In this document: positions 33,766 through 43,416 of the stretch, piece by piece | How positions within the stretch are numbered: the first letter of the stretch is position 1 | Layout: each line of letters opens with the position of its first letter | NCBI GenBank assembly: GCA_016795205.1 | Contig: JAEUHZ010000046.1 | Location: forward strand, 1 to 64,000 | Source of the DNA: Planctomycetota bacterium | GTDB taxonomy: Bacteria; Planctomycetota; UBA1135; GCA-002686595 | DNA: 64,000 nt | Direction of reading: 5' to 3' | The notes under the pieces: generated by a model | What the model was told of the DNA's origin: nothing | What the model saw: the letters and a program-made list of their open reading frames with translations, nothing else | Databases searched by the model: none | Made by a program: the position numbers and the translations under genes

Positions 33766-35402
33766 ACCAGCGACGCATTCTCGTAACCGTCGCCATCGTC
33801 GCGGGCGCGGGCGGCGCCTTCCTGCTCGGGCGTGCGACGCGTGGGCCCGGGAGCGCGCCGCCACCCGTCGCGACCTCGGCACCCGCGACGCAGCAGGTGT
33901 ACACGTGCTCGATGCACCCGCAAGTGCGCTTGGATCGTCCGGGGAAGTGCCCGATCTGCGAGATGCCGCTCGTCCCGGCCGCTGCCGCGGACACGAGCTC
34001 GTCCGAGACGCCGAGGCTGCAGCTCTCCGACCACGCGCTCGCGATGGCGTCGGTGGAGACCACGCCGGTCACCCGGCGTGAGCTGGCGCGGGGGCTGCGC
34101 GCGGTGGGCAAGATCCAGTACGACGAGTCCTCGCTGGCGACGGTCACGGCCCGCGTCGATGGCTACGCCGAACGCCTGTTCGTCAGCATCACGGGGATCG
34201 AGATCAAGGCCGGGGATCACCTGGCGGAGGTGTACAGCCCCGATCTGATCGTGGCGCAACAGGAGCTCCTGATCGCGCTCCAAGGCGGCACGAACGGGCA
34301 GCCGGGGTCGCTCGTGGAGACGGCCAAGCTCAAGCTCCGGCGTTGGGGGCTGACCGAGGAGCAGATCGCCGAGCTCGTGACGAGCAAGAAGATCGCGGAG
34401 CGCGTCACGCTCTTCTCGCCCATCCGCGGCACGGTGATCGAGAGGTCGATCGTGCAGGACAGCGCGTTCCGGGCCGGCGATGCCCTGTACCGCGTCGCCA
34501 ATCTCGACCGCGTGTGGGTCTACCTCGACGTCTACGAGTACGACTTGGCCTGGGTCCGCTACGGGCAGCGCGTGGCCATCGTCGCCGAGGCACTGCCCGG
34601 ACGCGCCTTCGAGGGACGCGTCACGTTCGTGCAGCCGCTCGTGAACGAGGAGACCCGCACGGTCCGCGTGCCCGTTCACGTGCTGAACGAGGACCACGCC
34701 CTCAAGCCGGGGATGTTCGTCAGTGCGGTGATCGAGTCGACGCTGGCCGCCGACGGCCGCGCGGCAGCCACGGGTGTCGAAGGTCGGTACACGTGCCCCA
34801 TGCATCCCCACGTGCTCCGCGAGGAGTCAGGCCCGTGCCCGCTGTGCGAGATGCCGCTGGAGCAGATCCCCGGGTCGCCCCCGCCCGCCGCGGCACTACC
34901 CGGAGCGGGCCCGCCGACCGACCCCGCCCCGGTGTACGTCTGCCCCATGAAGTGCGAGGGCGCGAAGACCTATCCCGAGCCGGCGAATTGCCCGGTCTGT
35001 GAGATGAAGCTCGAGCTCGCGGCGCCGTCGAACCGGCAACTTCCCCTTGGCGTGCTCTGCGTGCCGACGAGCGCGGTGCTCGACAGCGGCACGCGCCAGA
35101 TCGTGTACGTGGAGCGATCGCGAGGGCTGTTCGAGCCCCGTGAGGTCGTGCTTGGGCCGCGCGTGGGCGAGCTCCTCCCCGTGCTCGGCGGGCTGGCCGA
35201 GGGCGAGCGCGTGGTGACGCGCGGCGGATTCCTGATCGACAGCCAGTTCCAGATCACCGGGCAACCGAGCCTGTTCTATCCGGGCGGACTCATGGCCGGC
35301 CCCGCGGGTCACGCGCACGGCGGAGGGGATTCGTCAGGCGCAGCGCGCGACTCGCGAGTGCCCGCGCCGCCGGCTGCCGCTCCCACTCCACACGAGCACT
35401 GA
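33762..35402 (+). CDS. cusB: CusB-like periplasmic adaptor with three heavy-metal-binding domains
   Basis: This membrane-fusion protein links the RND pump to the outer-membrane channel. It has 546 residues and an N-terminal anchor (RILVTVAIVAGAGGAFLLG). The lipoyl/barrel adaptor core occupies about 85-335 (VDGYAERLFVSITGIEIKAG, SPIRGTVIER, YDLAWVRYGQRV). Three HMBD motifs with the Y-x-C-x-M...C-P-x-C-E-M-x-L pattern are seen at 47-72, 343-368 and 392-419; most relatives have one. The second and third lie between the barrel and the membrane-proximal region (LCVPTSAVLDSGTRQIVYVE). A His-rich C-terminus (HAHGGG, HEH) adds possible ligands. The substrate is probably Cu(I)/Ag(I) or another soft metal. 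Confidence 0.9.
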   Translation: MNQRRILVTVAIVAGAGGAFLLGRATRGPGSAPPPVATSAPATQQVYTCSMHPQVRLDRPGKCPICEMPLVPAAAADTSSSETPRLQLSDHALAMASVETTPVTRRELARGLRAVGKIQYDESSLATVTARVDGYAERLFVSITGIEIKAGDHLAEVYSPDLIVAQQELLIALQGGTNGQPGSLVETAKLKLRRWGLTEEQIAELVTSKKIAERVTLFSPIRGTVIERSIVQDSAFRAGDALYRVANLDRVWVYLDVYEYDLAWVRYGQRVAIVAEALPGRAFEGRVTFVQPLVNEETRTVRVPVHVLNEDHALKPGMFVSAVIESTLAADGRAAATGVEGRYTCPMHPHVLREESGPCPLCEMPLEQIPGSPPPAAALPGAGPPTDPAPVYVCPMKCEGAKTYPEPANCPVCEMKLELAAPSNRQLPLGVLCVPTSAVLDSGTRQIVYVERSRGLFEPREVVLGPRVGELLPVLGGLAEGERVVTRGGFLIDSQFQITGQPSLFYPGGLMAGPAGHAHGGGDSSGAARDSRVPAPPAAAPTPHEH

Positions 35403-35417
35403 GCACCGGCGCCCTCC

Positions 35418-38400
35418 ATGGTCAACGCCGTCATCCGCTGGTGCCTCAGGAACACGTTCCTGATGACGCTGCTCGTGGTCGGGCTGTGTGGCGCCGGCTA
35501 CTTCGCCGTGATGCGCACGCCGGTGGATGCGATCCCCGACATCGGGGAGAAGCAAGTGATCGTCTACGCCGATTGGCCCGGCCGCAGCCCTCAAGACGTC
35601 GACGATCAGGTCACGTTCCCGCTGACGACGAGCCTGACTGGAACTCCCGGCGTCAAGGCCATCCGTTCGATGTCGGGCCTCGGCTTCGCGATGGTCTTCG
35701 TCGTCTTCCAGGACGACGTCGACTACTACTGGGCGCGCTCGCGGGTGCTGGAGCGGATGAACGTCGCCCAGCAGCGCCTCCCCCTGGGCGTCACGCCGGT
35801 GCTCGGGCCGGACGCGACCGCCTTGGGCCAGATCTACTGGTACACGGTGGAGGGCGAGGGCTTCGACCTCGCCGAGCTGCGCTCGATCCAGGACTGGTAC
35901 GTGCGCTACCAGCTCAACTCGGTCGACGGCGTCAGCGAGGTCGCGAGCATCGGCGGCTTCGTCAAGCAATACCAGATCGACGTCCATCCCGATCGGCTGC
36001 GCGCGCATCGTGTCACGCTCAAGGACGTCGTCGACGCGGTCAGCCGGAGCAACATCGACGTCGGCGCCAAGGTCGTCGAGCGCAACGGAGTCGAGTTCTT
36101 CATCCGCGGGGTCGGATTCATCAAGACCGTCGAGGACCTGGAACGGGTCGTCATCCGCGAGAGCGACGGCACGCCGCTCACGGTGCGCAACGTGGCCACG
36201 GTGCAGTTGGGACCGGACTTCAGGCGCGGCGCGCTCGACAAGTCGGGCGCGGAGGTCGTCGGCGGCGTGGTCGTGATGCGGTACGGCGAGAACCCGCGCG
36301 CGGTGATGGGGCGGGTCAAGGACAAGATCGCCCAGCTCGAGCCCGGCCTGCCGCGGAAGATGCTGGCCGACGGGCGCGAGTCCCGCGTCAGCATCGTCCC
36401 GTTCTACGACCGGACCACGATCGTCGAGGAGACCATCGGGACCCTGAAGGAGGCCCTGTTCGAAGAGGCTCTGCTCGCGAGCCTCGTGATCGTGTTCTTC
36501 CTGATGCACCTGCGCACGACCGCGACGGTGCTGGCCACCCTGCCGCTCGTCGTCGCGCTCACGTTCGTGCTGATGTTCCAGTTCGGCGTCGACAGCAACA
36601 TCATGTCGCTGGCGGGCCTGGCCATCGCGATCGGCGACGTGGCGGACATGGGCATCATCATGGCGGAGAACATCTACCGCCGTATCGCCACGGCGACGGA
36701 GAAGGAGAAGCTCGAGAAGGGCCACTTCGGGATCGTGTACGAAGGCGCCACCGAGGTCGGCGGCGCGATCCTCACGGCCGTGTCGAACACGATCGTCTCG
36801 TTCATCCCCGTCTTCTTCCTCACCGACCAGGAAGGCCGGTTGTTCCAGCCGCTGGCGTTCACGAAGACGTTCGCCATCGGGTCGTCCGTGGTGCTCGCGA
36901 TCACGGTCGTCCCCTTCCTGTGCTACCTGCTCTTCCGCCCGGTCCGCTGGCGGAAGCAGGTCGTCGCCGCGATGGCGATCGGGATCGGCGCGCTCGCGGC
37001 TCTCGCCACGCATCTCGCCTTCACGCTGGGGCTCGCCCAGGCGCACGACGTGGGCTGGCTCATCTCGGCTGCCGTGGGAGTGGGCGTCGCGCTGTGCGTC
37101 GTCCGGATGACGCGCGAGCGTTTCCTGCCCCTGGAGGAGAACCCCGTGTCGCGTCTCGTGGCGCGCGCCTACGTCCCCGCACTGACCTGGATCCTGTCGC
37201 ACAAGAAGACCTTCCTGGTCGTCCCCGTGGCGCTCTTGTTCCTGGGTCTCAGCGTCTGGCTCGGCCTGGGTCGGACGCTGTATCCGCTCGAGATGGCCAT
37301 CAACCTCTTCGCCCGGGCGCAGGCGTCGCCGGAGCTGAAGCGTGTCATGCATGCCGGGCCGGGCGATGACGTCACGCGCCCGCTCGTCGAGTTCGACCAG
37401 CTCCGCTGGGAACGTGTGCGAGACGCGGGCGGGGCAGAGCAGCACCGGCTCGTCTGGCGGCGGCCCGACCCCCGCGAGCGCGACGCCGAGATCGCCGCCG
37501 GGACGACCGTCGTGCGCGAGGGCCGCATCCTGCCCGGCCTCGGTCGCGAGTTCATGCCGCCGCTGGACGAGGGGTCCTTCCTCTACATGCCCTCGCTGCT
37601 GCCGCAGGGCTCGCTCTCCCAGGCCATCCAAGTCAACAGCACCCAGGATCTCGCGATCGCCAGCGTGCCCGAGGTCGAGTCCGTGGTCGGCAAGATCGGC
37701 CGCGCGGAGTCGGCGCTCGACCCGGCGCCGATCGGCATGATGGAGAGCATCGTCGTGCTCAAGCCCGAGCACGAGTGGCGCACGAAGCCGGTCGAGCGCT
37801 TCTTCTCCGGCTGGCCCGGGTTCCTGCGCACTCCGCTGGGCTGGCTCTGGCCCGAGGAGCGCCGCCTCACGAAGGGCGAGATCCTCGAGGAGCTGCAGCA
37901 GAAGACCGCCATCCCGGGCGTCCTACCGACCTTCCTCCAGCCGATCCAGACCCGGCTGGTCATGCTCCAGACCGGGTTCCGGGCCATGATGGGCGTCAAG
38001 ATCTACGGGTCCGACCTGCGCGAGATCGAGCGCATCGGTCTCCAGATCGAGCGGCTCCTGCACGAAGTGCCGGGCGCGACCGACATCGTCGCCGATCGCA
38101 TCGTCGGCAAGCCCTACGTGCAGATCGAGATCGATCGCGATCGCATCGGTCGCTATGGCGTCAACATCCGCGACGTCCAGGACGTGATCGAGATCGCGCT
38201 CGGAGGGATGAACCTCATGGAGTCCGTGGAGGGGCGCGAGCGCTATCCGATCCGCGTCAGGCTGGCGCGCGACTTCCGCGAGGACGTGGAGGCCATCGAG
38301 CGGATCGGCGTGCCCACCGCGTCGGGAGCACAGGTTCCGCTCGCCCAACTCGCCACGCTGACCACCGTGCTGGGGCCCCAGGAGATCAAGGGCGAGCGCG

Positions 38401-39092
38401 GGCTCTTGGTCGGTTACGTGACCATGAACACCCGCGACCGCGACGAGGTTTCCGTCGTCGACGACGCCGAGGCGCTCCTGCAGCAGGCTCTCGCGGACGG
38501 GCGCCTCGCGCTCCCCGCGGGCTACTACTGGGAATGGTCGGGACAGTTCGAGAACCAAGTCCGCGCGACAGCGCGCATGCAGATTCTCGTCCCGATCACG
38601 CTCCTCATCATGTTCGTGATGCTCTACCTGGGCTTCAGGCGCTGGTGGATCGCCCCGGTGATCTTCTTCGGGGTGCTCGTCTCGGCTTCCGGCGGCTTCA
38701 TCATGCTGGCCCTCTGGGACGTGAACCTCTCCGTGGCCGTGTGGGTCGGGTTCCTGGTGCTCTTCGGCGTGGTGGACGACGATGGGGTCGTCATCGCCAC
38801 GTACCTCGAGGGCACGTTCAAGGACCGCTCGTTCAGCTCCCTGGCCGATATCCGCGCGGCGACGATCGACGCCGGCTTGAAGCGCATTCGGCCCTGCCTC
38901 ATGACCACGGCGACCACGGTCTTCGGTCTCATGCCGATCTTCTGGGCCACCGGCCGCGGCTCGGACGTGATGCAACCGATGGCCATCCCGTCGGTGGGCG
39001 GCATGGCCGTGAGCCTCATCACCCTCTTCATCGTGCCGTGCGTGTTCTGCGCGGTGGAAGAATGGAAATGGGAGCGCGCACAGCGGGCGTGA
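35418..39092 (+). CDS. cusA: Heavy-metal RND efflux pump CusA/CzcA-like
   Basis: This proton-driven inner-membrane trimeric pump of the HME-RND family has 1224 residues, versus about 1040-1050 for CusA. It starts MVNAVIRWCLRNTFLM with the first helix, followed by TPVDAIPDIGEKQVIV. Helix 4 carries the acidic proton-relay residues in AIAIGDVADMGIIMAEN (Asp407, Asp410). The second half repeats the fold (LVLFGVVDDDGVVIATYLEG). Extra length is visible after the mid-protein helices (roughly residues 630-710, LVEFDQLRWERVRD onward) and around 780-830. It follows cusB by 15 bp, completing cusCBA. The metal cannot be determined from sequence. Confidence 0.93.
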   Translation: MVNAVIRWCLRNTFLMTLLVVGLCGAGYFAVMRTPVDAIPDIGEKQVIVYADWPGRSPQDVDDQVTFPLTTSLTGTPGVKAIRSMSGLGFAMVFVVFQDDVDYYWARSRVLERMNVAQQRLPLGVTPVLGPDATALGQIYWYTVEGEGFDLAELRSIQDWYVRYQLNSVDGVSEVASIGGFVKQYQIDVHPDRLRAHRVTLKDVVDAVSRSNIDVGAKVVERNGVEFFIRGVGFIKTVEDLERVVIRESDGTPLTVRNVATVQLGPDFRRGALDKSGAEVVGGVVVMRYGENPRAVMGRVKDKIAQLEPGLPRKMLADGRESRVSIVPFYDRTTIVEETIGTLKEALFEEALLASLVIVFFLMHLRTTATVLATLPLVVALTFVLMFQFGVDSNIMSLAGLAIAIGDVADMGIIMAENIYRRIATATEKEKLEKGHFGIVYEGATEVGGAILTAVSNTIVSFIPVFFLTDQEGRLFQPLAFTKTFAIGSSVVLAITVVPFLCYLLFRPVRWRKQVVAAMAIGIGALAALATHLAFTLGLAQAHDVGWLISAAVGVGVALCVVRMTRERFLPLEENPVSRLVARAYVPALTWILSHKKTFLVVPVALLFLGLSVWLGLGRTLYPLEMAINLFARAQASPELKRVMHAGPGDDVTRPLVEFDQLRWERVRDAGGAEQHRLVWRRPDPRERDAEIAAGTTVVREGRILPGLGREFMPPLDEGSFLYMPSLLPQGSLSQAIQVNSTQDLAIASVPEVESVVGKIGRAESALDPAPIGMMESIVVLKPEHEWRTKPVERFFSGWPGFLRTPLGWLWPEERRLTKGEILEELQQKTAIPGVLPTFLQPIQTRLVMLQTGFRAMMGVKIYGSDLREIERIGLQIERLLHEVPGATDIVADRIVGKPYVQIEIDRDRIGRYGVNIRDVQDVIEIALGGMNLMESVEGRERYPIRVRLARDFREDVEAIERIGVPTASGAQVPLAQLATLTTVLGPQEIKGERGLLVGYVTMNTRDRDEVSVVDDAEALLQQALADGRLALPAGYYWEWSGQFENQVRATARMQILVPITLLIMFVMLYLGFRRWWIAPVIFFGVLVSASGGFIMLALWDVNLSVAVWVGFLVLFGVVDDDGVVIATYLEGTFKDRSFSSLADIRAATIDAGLKRIRPCLMTTATTVFGLMPIFWATGRGSDVMQPMAIPSVGGMAVSLITLFIVPCVFCAVEEWKWERAQRA

Positions 39093-39130
39093 CGCGGAGG
39101 CGGCCGAATGGCGGCAGGCAGCGCGAGGCG

Positions 39131-39250
39131 TGGAGCCGCAGGATCAGCGCGAACCCGACACCCGCCACGCTCGACCCAGGCTGGATCGCCCGCCTGTCGA
39201 TCGGGGCGCTCGTGACGGCGCGCGAGCAGGTGGGGCCGATCGGGCCGCGC
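39131..39250 (+). pseudogene. Degraded C-terminal fragment of a PLP decarboxylase
   Basis: In one plus-strand frame this stretch reads WSRRISANPTPATLD then PGWIARLSIGALVTAREQV. It aligns with the end of the intact decarboxylase (YLTPAILDGRWMARVSIGAL then PTEREHV, about 31,920-32,010) at about 14 of 22 residues in the best part. The DNA matches visibly too. No start, active site or rest of the gene is nearby, so it is a remnant. The cus operon lies exactly between the intact gene and this tail. Confidence 0.7.
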
Positions 39251-39276
39251 AGCGGGGAGCGGCCTGACGATCCTGC

Positions 39277-40671
39277 TCAGACGGTCCGCGAGAACGTTCG
39301 CTGTCCGTCCGTCCCGCGGGCTTGCCGCTCGCGGTAGTAGGCGTCGAACGGCAGCGCCACGTTGCGCAGGAAGAGCTGGCCCATGGGCGTCACGCGGAGC
39401 GAGCCGGGCGCGATCTCGACCAATCCGTCCGCTTCCAGCGAACGAAGCTCGGCGAGCTCGCGTGCAAAGTGCACGTCGAAGTCGACGCCGTGATGCGCGC
39501 CGACGGCGTGGGTGTCGAGCACGAGGTTGCACATGAGGCCGACGATCACGTCGCGCCGCAGTCGGTCCTCTGCGGTGAGCTCGTGCCCACGGAACGTGGC
39601 GAAGCCGCGCTCGGCGACGAGCCGCAGGTACTCCGGCTCGGTGTGCGCGTTCTGCACGAAGGCGCCAGCGACCTCGCCGATCGCGGAGACGCCCAGGGAG
39701 ACCATGTCGCCGCCGCGACGCGTGGTGTAGCCCATGAAGTTGCGCTGCAGGACGCCCTCGTCCTTGGCGCGCGCCAGCTCGTCCGTGGGCAGCGCGAAGT
39801 GGTCGAGGCCGACGTAGGCGTAGCCGGCCTCGCGGAACAGCTCCAGCGCGCGCAGGAAGATCGTGAGCTTCAGGTCGCTGGACGGCGCCGCGCCGAGGTC
39901 GAGGGCGGTCTGGTGCTTCTTCATCCATGGCACGTGCGCGTAGTGGAATAGCGCCACGCGTTCCGGACGGATGTCGAGCACGCGCCGCACGGTGCGCTCG
40001 AAACCGTCGAGCGTCTGGCGCGGCAGGCCGTAGATCAGGTCGATGTTCACCGACCCGATGCCAGCCGCCCGCGCTTCGTCGATGACGGCGCGCGTCTGGG
40101 CTTCGCTCTGAACGCGCTTGATCGCCCGCTGGACGTCGGGCTCGAAGTCCTGGACACCCAACGAAACGCGGTTGAACCCCTGGGCGGCAAGCCAGCGCAC
40201 CTGTTCGGGCGTGGTGACGCGCGGGTCGACCTCGATGGCGACCTCGGCGTCGGATGCGATGCGGAACACGTTCGTGATCGCGCGCTGCACGCGCTCCATC
40301 AGCGCGAGCGGGAGTTGCGTCGGCGTGCCACCGCCCCAGTGGTACTGGCGCACGGGGCGCGCGCCGATGCCGCCGGCCGCGACCTGCTCGATCTCGCGTT
40401 CGAGAGCCGAGACGTAGCGCTCCATGCGCTGCGCGCTGCGCGAGACGACCACGTTGCAGCCGCAGAACAGGCACAGTTCGGCACAGAACGGCAGGTGCAC
40501 GTACAGCGACAGGGGCTCCGGCGAGCGCGCCGCGCGCTCGAGCAGCTCCGGGTAGCGCGCGCCGTCGAAGTCCCGCGACCAGTCGACCGCCGTGGGATAG
40601 CTCGTGTAGCGCGGCGCGGACGTCGCGTAGCGCTCCAGGAGGGCACGGGCGGGCGAGGGGCTCGGATGCAT
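39277..40671 (-). CDS. hemN: Oxygen-independent coproporphyrinogen III dehydrogenase
   Basis: This radical-SAM enzyme decarboxylates coproporphyrinogen III to protoporphyrinogen IX without oxygen. It has 464 residues from ATG 40671 (E. coli HemN has 457). The N-terminus LLERYATSAPRYTSYPTA is specific to HemN rather than HemW. The cluster motif is C63xxxC67xxC70xC72 (CAELCLFCGC). WGGGTPTQL and the C-terminal HemN domain (MGQLFLRNVALPFDAYY) complete the match. It diverges from nadE across 144 bp and supplies the step between hemE and hemY. Confidence 0.95.
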   Translation of the reverse strand: MHPSPSPARALLERYATSAPRYTSYPTAVDWSRDFDGARYPELLERAARSPEPLSLYVHLPFCAELCLFCGCNVVVSRSAQRMERYVSALEREIEQVAAGGIGARPVRQYHWGGGTPTQLPLALMERVQRAITNVFRIASDAEVAIEVDPRVTTPEQVRWLAAQGFNRVSLGVQDFEPDVQRAIKRVQSEAQTRAVIDEARAAGIGSVNIDLIYGLPRQTLDGFERTVRRVLDIRPERVALFHYAHVPWMKKHQTALDLGAAPSSDLKLTIFLRALELFREAGYAYVGLDHFALPTDELARAKDEGVLQRNFMGYTTRRGGDMVSLGVSAIGEVAGAFVQNAHTEPEYLRLVAERGFATFRGHELTAEDRLRRDVIVGLMCNLVLDTHAVGAHHGVDFDVHFARELAELRSLEADGLVEIAPGSLRVTPMGQLFLRNVALPFDAYYRERQARGTDGQRTFSRTV

Positions 40672-40815
40672 GCGGTGGAAGCGGTTTCGGCCTGGAAGAT
40701 AGCCCCGCGGGAGGCCTCCGCGGCGGAATCCTCGGGCTCTGGACGCCTTGGACTTCGACCGGCGGCCCCTTCCGGGCGATGATGAAGGACGGTCAACGGC
40801 CTCCGGAACCCCGCG

Positions 40816-42855
40816 GTGAGCTTCGAGAACCTCCACACCCACGACTTCGTCCGCGTCGCGGCGGCGGTGCCGCGCGTGCGCTTGGCCGATCCCGCGTCCA
40901 ATGCGGACAGCGCGGTCCGTCTGCTGCGCGAGGCCGCGCGGCGGCGTGCGGACGTGGCCGTCCTGCCCGAGCTGACCCTGACCGGGTACTCCTGCGACGA
41001 CCTGTTCCAGCAGAGCGCGTTGCAGCGCGCGGCGCTGGAGGCGCTCGGTCAGGTGGTGCGCGAGACGCAGGAGCTCCCGCTCCTCTTCGCGGTCGGGTTG
41101 CCGCTCTCCGTCGACGCCGAGCTCTTCAACGTCGCGGTGGTCGTCTGCCGCGGGCAGGTGCTGGGCGTCGTGCCGAAGAGCTACCCGCCGAACTACCGGG
41201 AGTACTACGAGCTGCGGCACTTCGCGCCCGCCTCGCACGCGCGTCGACGTGAGGTCGAGCTCCTGGGCCGGCTCGTGCCGTTCGGGCCCGACCAGGTGTT
41301 CACGGTCGAAGGGCAGGAGCGTCTGGTCGTCGCGGTCGAGGTCTGCGAGGACCTGTGGACACCGCTGCCCCCATCGTCGATCGCGAGCTTGGCGGGCGCC
41401 ACGCTGGTGCTCAACCTGTCGGCATCGAACGCGACCGTCGGCAAATCGGACTACAGGCGCTCACTCGTCCTGGGTCAATCGGCGCGCTGCCTCGCGGCCT
41501 ACGTTTACGCCGGTGCGGGCTACGGCGAGTCGACCACGGATCTCGCCTGGGATGGGCACGTGCTGATCGCCGAGAACGGGACGCTGCTCGCCGAGGGTCA
41601 GCGTTTCCAGCGCGACGACCAGCTCGTCACGGCTGACGTGGATCTCGGACGTCTGGCGGCGGACCGCGAGCGCATGACGAGCTTCGGCGCGACCGCGCGC
41701 CGCCACGCGGACGAGGTGGCGCGGTTCCGCCGTGTGCGCGCGCCGCTCATGCTGGCGACGGAGGGCGACCTGCCGCTCGAGCGCGCCTACGAGCGCTTTC
41801 CCTTCGTGCCCAGCGACCCGGCGACGCGCTCCGAGCGTTGCCGTGAGGTTTATCGCATCCAAGTCCAAGGTCTCGCGCGCCGGCTCGAAGCGGCGCGTTC
41901 CACCAAGGCCGTGATCGGGGTGTCAGGCGGGCTGGACTCCACCCAGGCGCTCATCGTGGCGTGCCGCGCGATGGACTCGCTGGCGCTGCCGCGCAAGAAC
42001 GTGATCGCCGTCACGATGCCGGGCTTCGCGACCAGCGCGCGCACGCTCGACCAAGCGCACCGCCTGATGAGCGCCTTCGGCGTCAGCGCGTCGACGATCG
42101 ACATCCGGCCGAGCTGCCAGCAGATGCTGGCCGACATCGGCCACCCGTTCGCGCGGGGCGAGGAGGTCTACGACACGACCTTCGAGAACGTGCAGGCTGG
42201 CGAGCGCACGAGCCACCTGTTCCGCCTGGCGAATCTGCACGGCGCGCCCGTGGTCGGCACGGGCGACCTGTCCGAGCTGGCGCTGGGCTGGTGCACGTAC
42301 GGCGTCGGCGACCAGATGGCGCACTACAACGTGAACGCCAGCGTGCCGAAGACCTTGATTCGCCACCTGATCCGCTTCGAGGCCGCGAGCGGCGAGCTCA
42401 CGCCCGAGGCCTCGCGCGCGCTGCTCGACGTGCTGGCGACGGAGATCAGCCCGGAGCTCGTGCCCGGCTCGCAGGATGGCCAGCCCGCGCAGCGCACCGA
42501 GGACGTCGTGGGTCCCTACGCGCTGCAGGACTTCAACCTCTACTACGTGTTGCGCTTCGGCTATCGGCCGAGCAAGGTGCTGTTCCTGGCCTGGAATGCT
42601 TGGCGCGACGCTGCCCGCGGCACGTGGCCCGACGTACCCGCCGAGGAGCGCCGCGCGTACGACCGCGAGGAGCTCCGTCGCTGGCTGCGCGTGTTCCTCG
42701 TGCGCTTCTTCGCCCAATCTCAGTTCAAGCGCAGCGCGATGCCCAACGGCCCCAAGGTCGGCAGCGGCGGCTCGCTGTCCCCGCGCGGCGACTGGCGCGC
42801 CCCCAGCGATGCGGACGCAGCCACCTGGCTCGCCGAGCTCGACGCCTGCCGCTGA
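40816..42855 (+). CDS. nadE: Glutamine-dependent NAD+ synthetase
   Basis: NadE converts nicotinic acid adenine dinucleotide to NAD+, using ammonia channelled from glutamine. The 679-residue protein starts at GTG 40816. The N-terminal nitrilase-type glutaminase carries the triad Glu52 (LPELTLTGY), Lys121 (PKSYPPNY) and Cys177 (EVCEDLW). The C-terminal synthetase has the ATP-pyrophosphatase loop SGGLDST from 370 and the family ends [15 protein letters not shown]. Length and organisation match the 660-690-residue bacterial form. It is transcribed alone. Confidence 0.96.
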   Translation: MSFENLHTHDFVRVAAAVPRVRLADPASNADSAVRLLREAARRRADVAVLPELTLTGYSCDDLFQQSALQRAALEALGQVVRETQELPLLFAVGLPLSVDAELFNVAVVVCRGQVLGVVPKSYPPNYREYYELRHFAPASHARRREVELLGRLVPFGPDQVFTVEGQERLVVAVEVCEDLWTPLPPSSIASLAGATLVLNLSASNATVGKSDYRRSLVLGQSARCLAAYVYAGAGYGESTTDLAWDGHVLIAENGTLLAEGQRFQRDDQLVTADVDLGRLAADRERMTSFGATARRHADEVARFRRVRAPLMLATEGDLPLERAYERFPFVPSDPATRSERCREVYRIQVQGLARRLEAARSTKAVIGVSGGLDSTQALIVACRAMDSLALPRKNVIAVTMPGFATSARTLDQAHRLMSAFGVSASTIDIRPSCQQMLADIGHPFARGEEVYDTTFENVQAGERTSHLFRLANLHGAPVVGTGDLSELALGWCTYGVGDQMAHYNVNASVPKTLIRHLIRFEAASGELTPEASRALLDVLATEISPELVPGSQDGQPAQRTEDVVGPYALQDFNLYYVLRFGYRPSKVLFLAWNAWRDAARGTWPDVPAEERRAYDREELRRWLRVFLVRFFAQSQFKRSAMPNGPKVGSGGSLSPRGDWRAPSDADAATWLAELDACR

Positions 42856-42880
42856 CGGCGTGGCCAGCAGGCCTCAGGCC

Positions 42881-43390
42881 TCACTTGGGCGGGAACTTCG
42901 CCAGCAGAGCGCGCACGGCGGCCAGCACCTCGGCATCGCGCTCCTCGGGGGTCCAGGAGCGGTCGACGGGCTTCTTGGCGGTCCCGCGCCAGACGAGGGC
43001 GCTCTGGCCAGGGTCGATGATGTCGACGATCAGCGTGCCCTCCTCGTACTGCCACACGTCGATGTCACGGCCGCCGCCGTACCAGGTCCCGTAGGGACGG
43101 TAGGTGTAGCCCCAGTCGACGACCTGGATGCGTTCGGCGCTGCTGATGTGCGCCGCGACCTGGAAGTCGGGACGCTCCTCGACGAGGCGGAAGCCGCGCT
43201 CGACGAGCACCGTGTCCACCGCCTGCCGTACGCGCTTCATCCCGATGGAGTCGGGCTGGCGGTCGATCCAGCCGTAGGTCGCGAGCCCTGAGAAATCGTG
43301 GTCCGTGTCGTAGTCGAAGCTCGTGGAGAGGCTGGAGCACGCGCCCAGCACGACGCAGGCCACGGCCACCAACAGGGATGCGGTCTTCAT
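42881..43390 (-). CDS. DUF4136-type lipoprotein
   Basis: This 169-residue lipoprotein has signal MKTASLLVAVACVVLGAC and lipid Cys18. The mature domain follows the DUF4136 pattern: SFDYDTDHDFSGLATYGW near the start, then a helix KRVRQAVDTVLVERGFRL, a strand DFQVAAHIS, a Tyr/Gly-rich middle (YTYRPYGTWYGGGR) and EEGTLIVDIID. These are common outer-membrane-associated proteins of unknown role. It lies 26 bp after hemE on the same strand, probably co-transcribed by position only. Confidence 0.85.
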   Translation of the reverse strand: MKTASLLVAVACVVLGACSSLSTSFDYDTDHDFSGLATYGWIDRQPDSIGMKRVRQAVDTVLVERGFRLVEERPDFQVAAHISSAERIQVVDWGYTYRPYGTWYGGGRDIDVWQYEEGTLIVDIIDPGQSALVWRGTAKKPVDRSWTPEERDAEVLAAVRALLAKFPPK

Positions 43391-43416
43391 GGTTGGGCTC
43401 CGAGGATAACCGGCTT

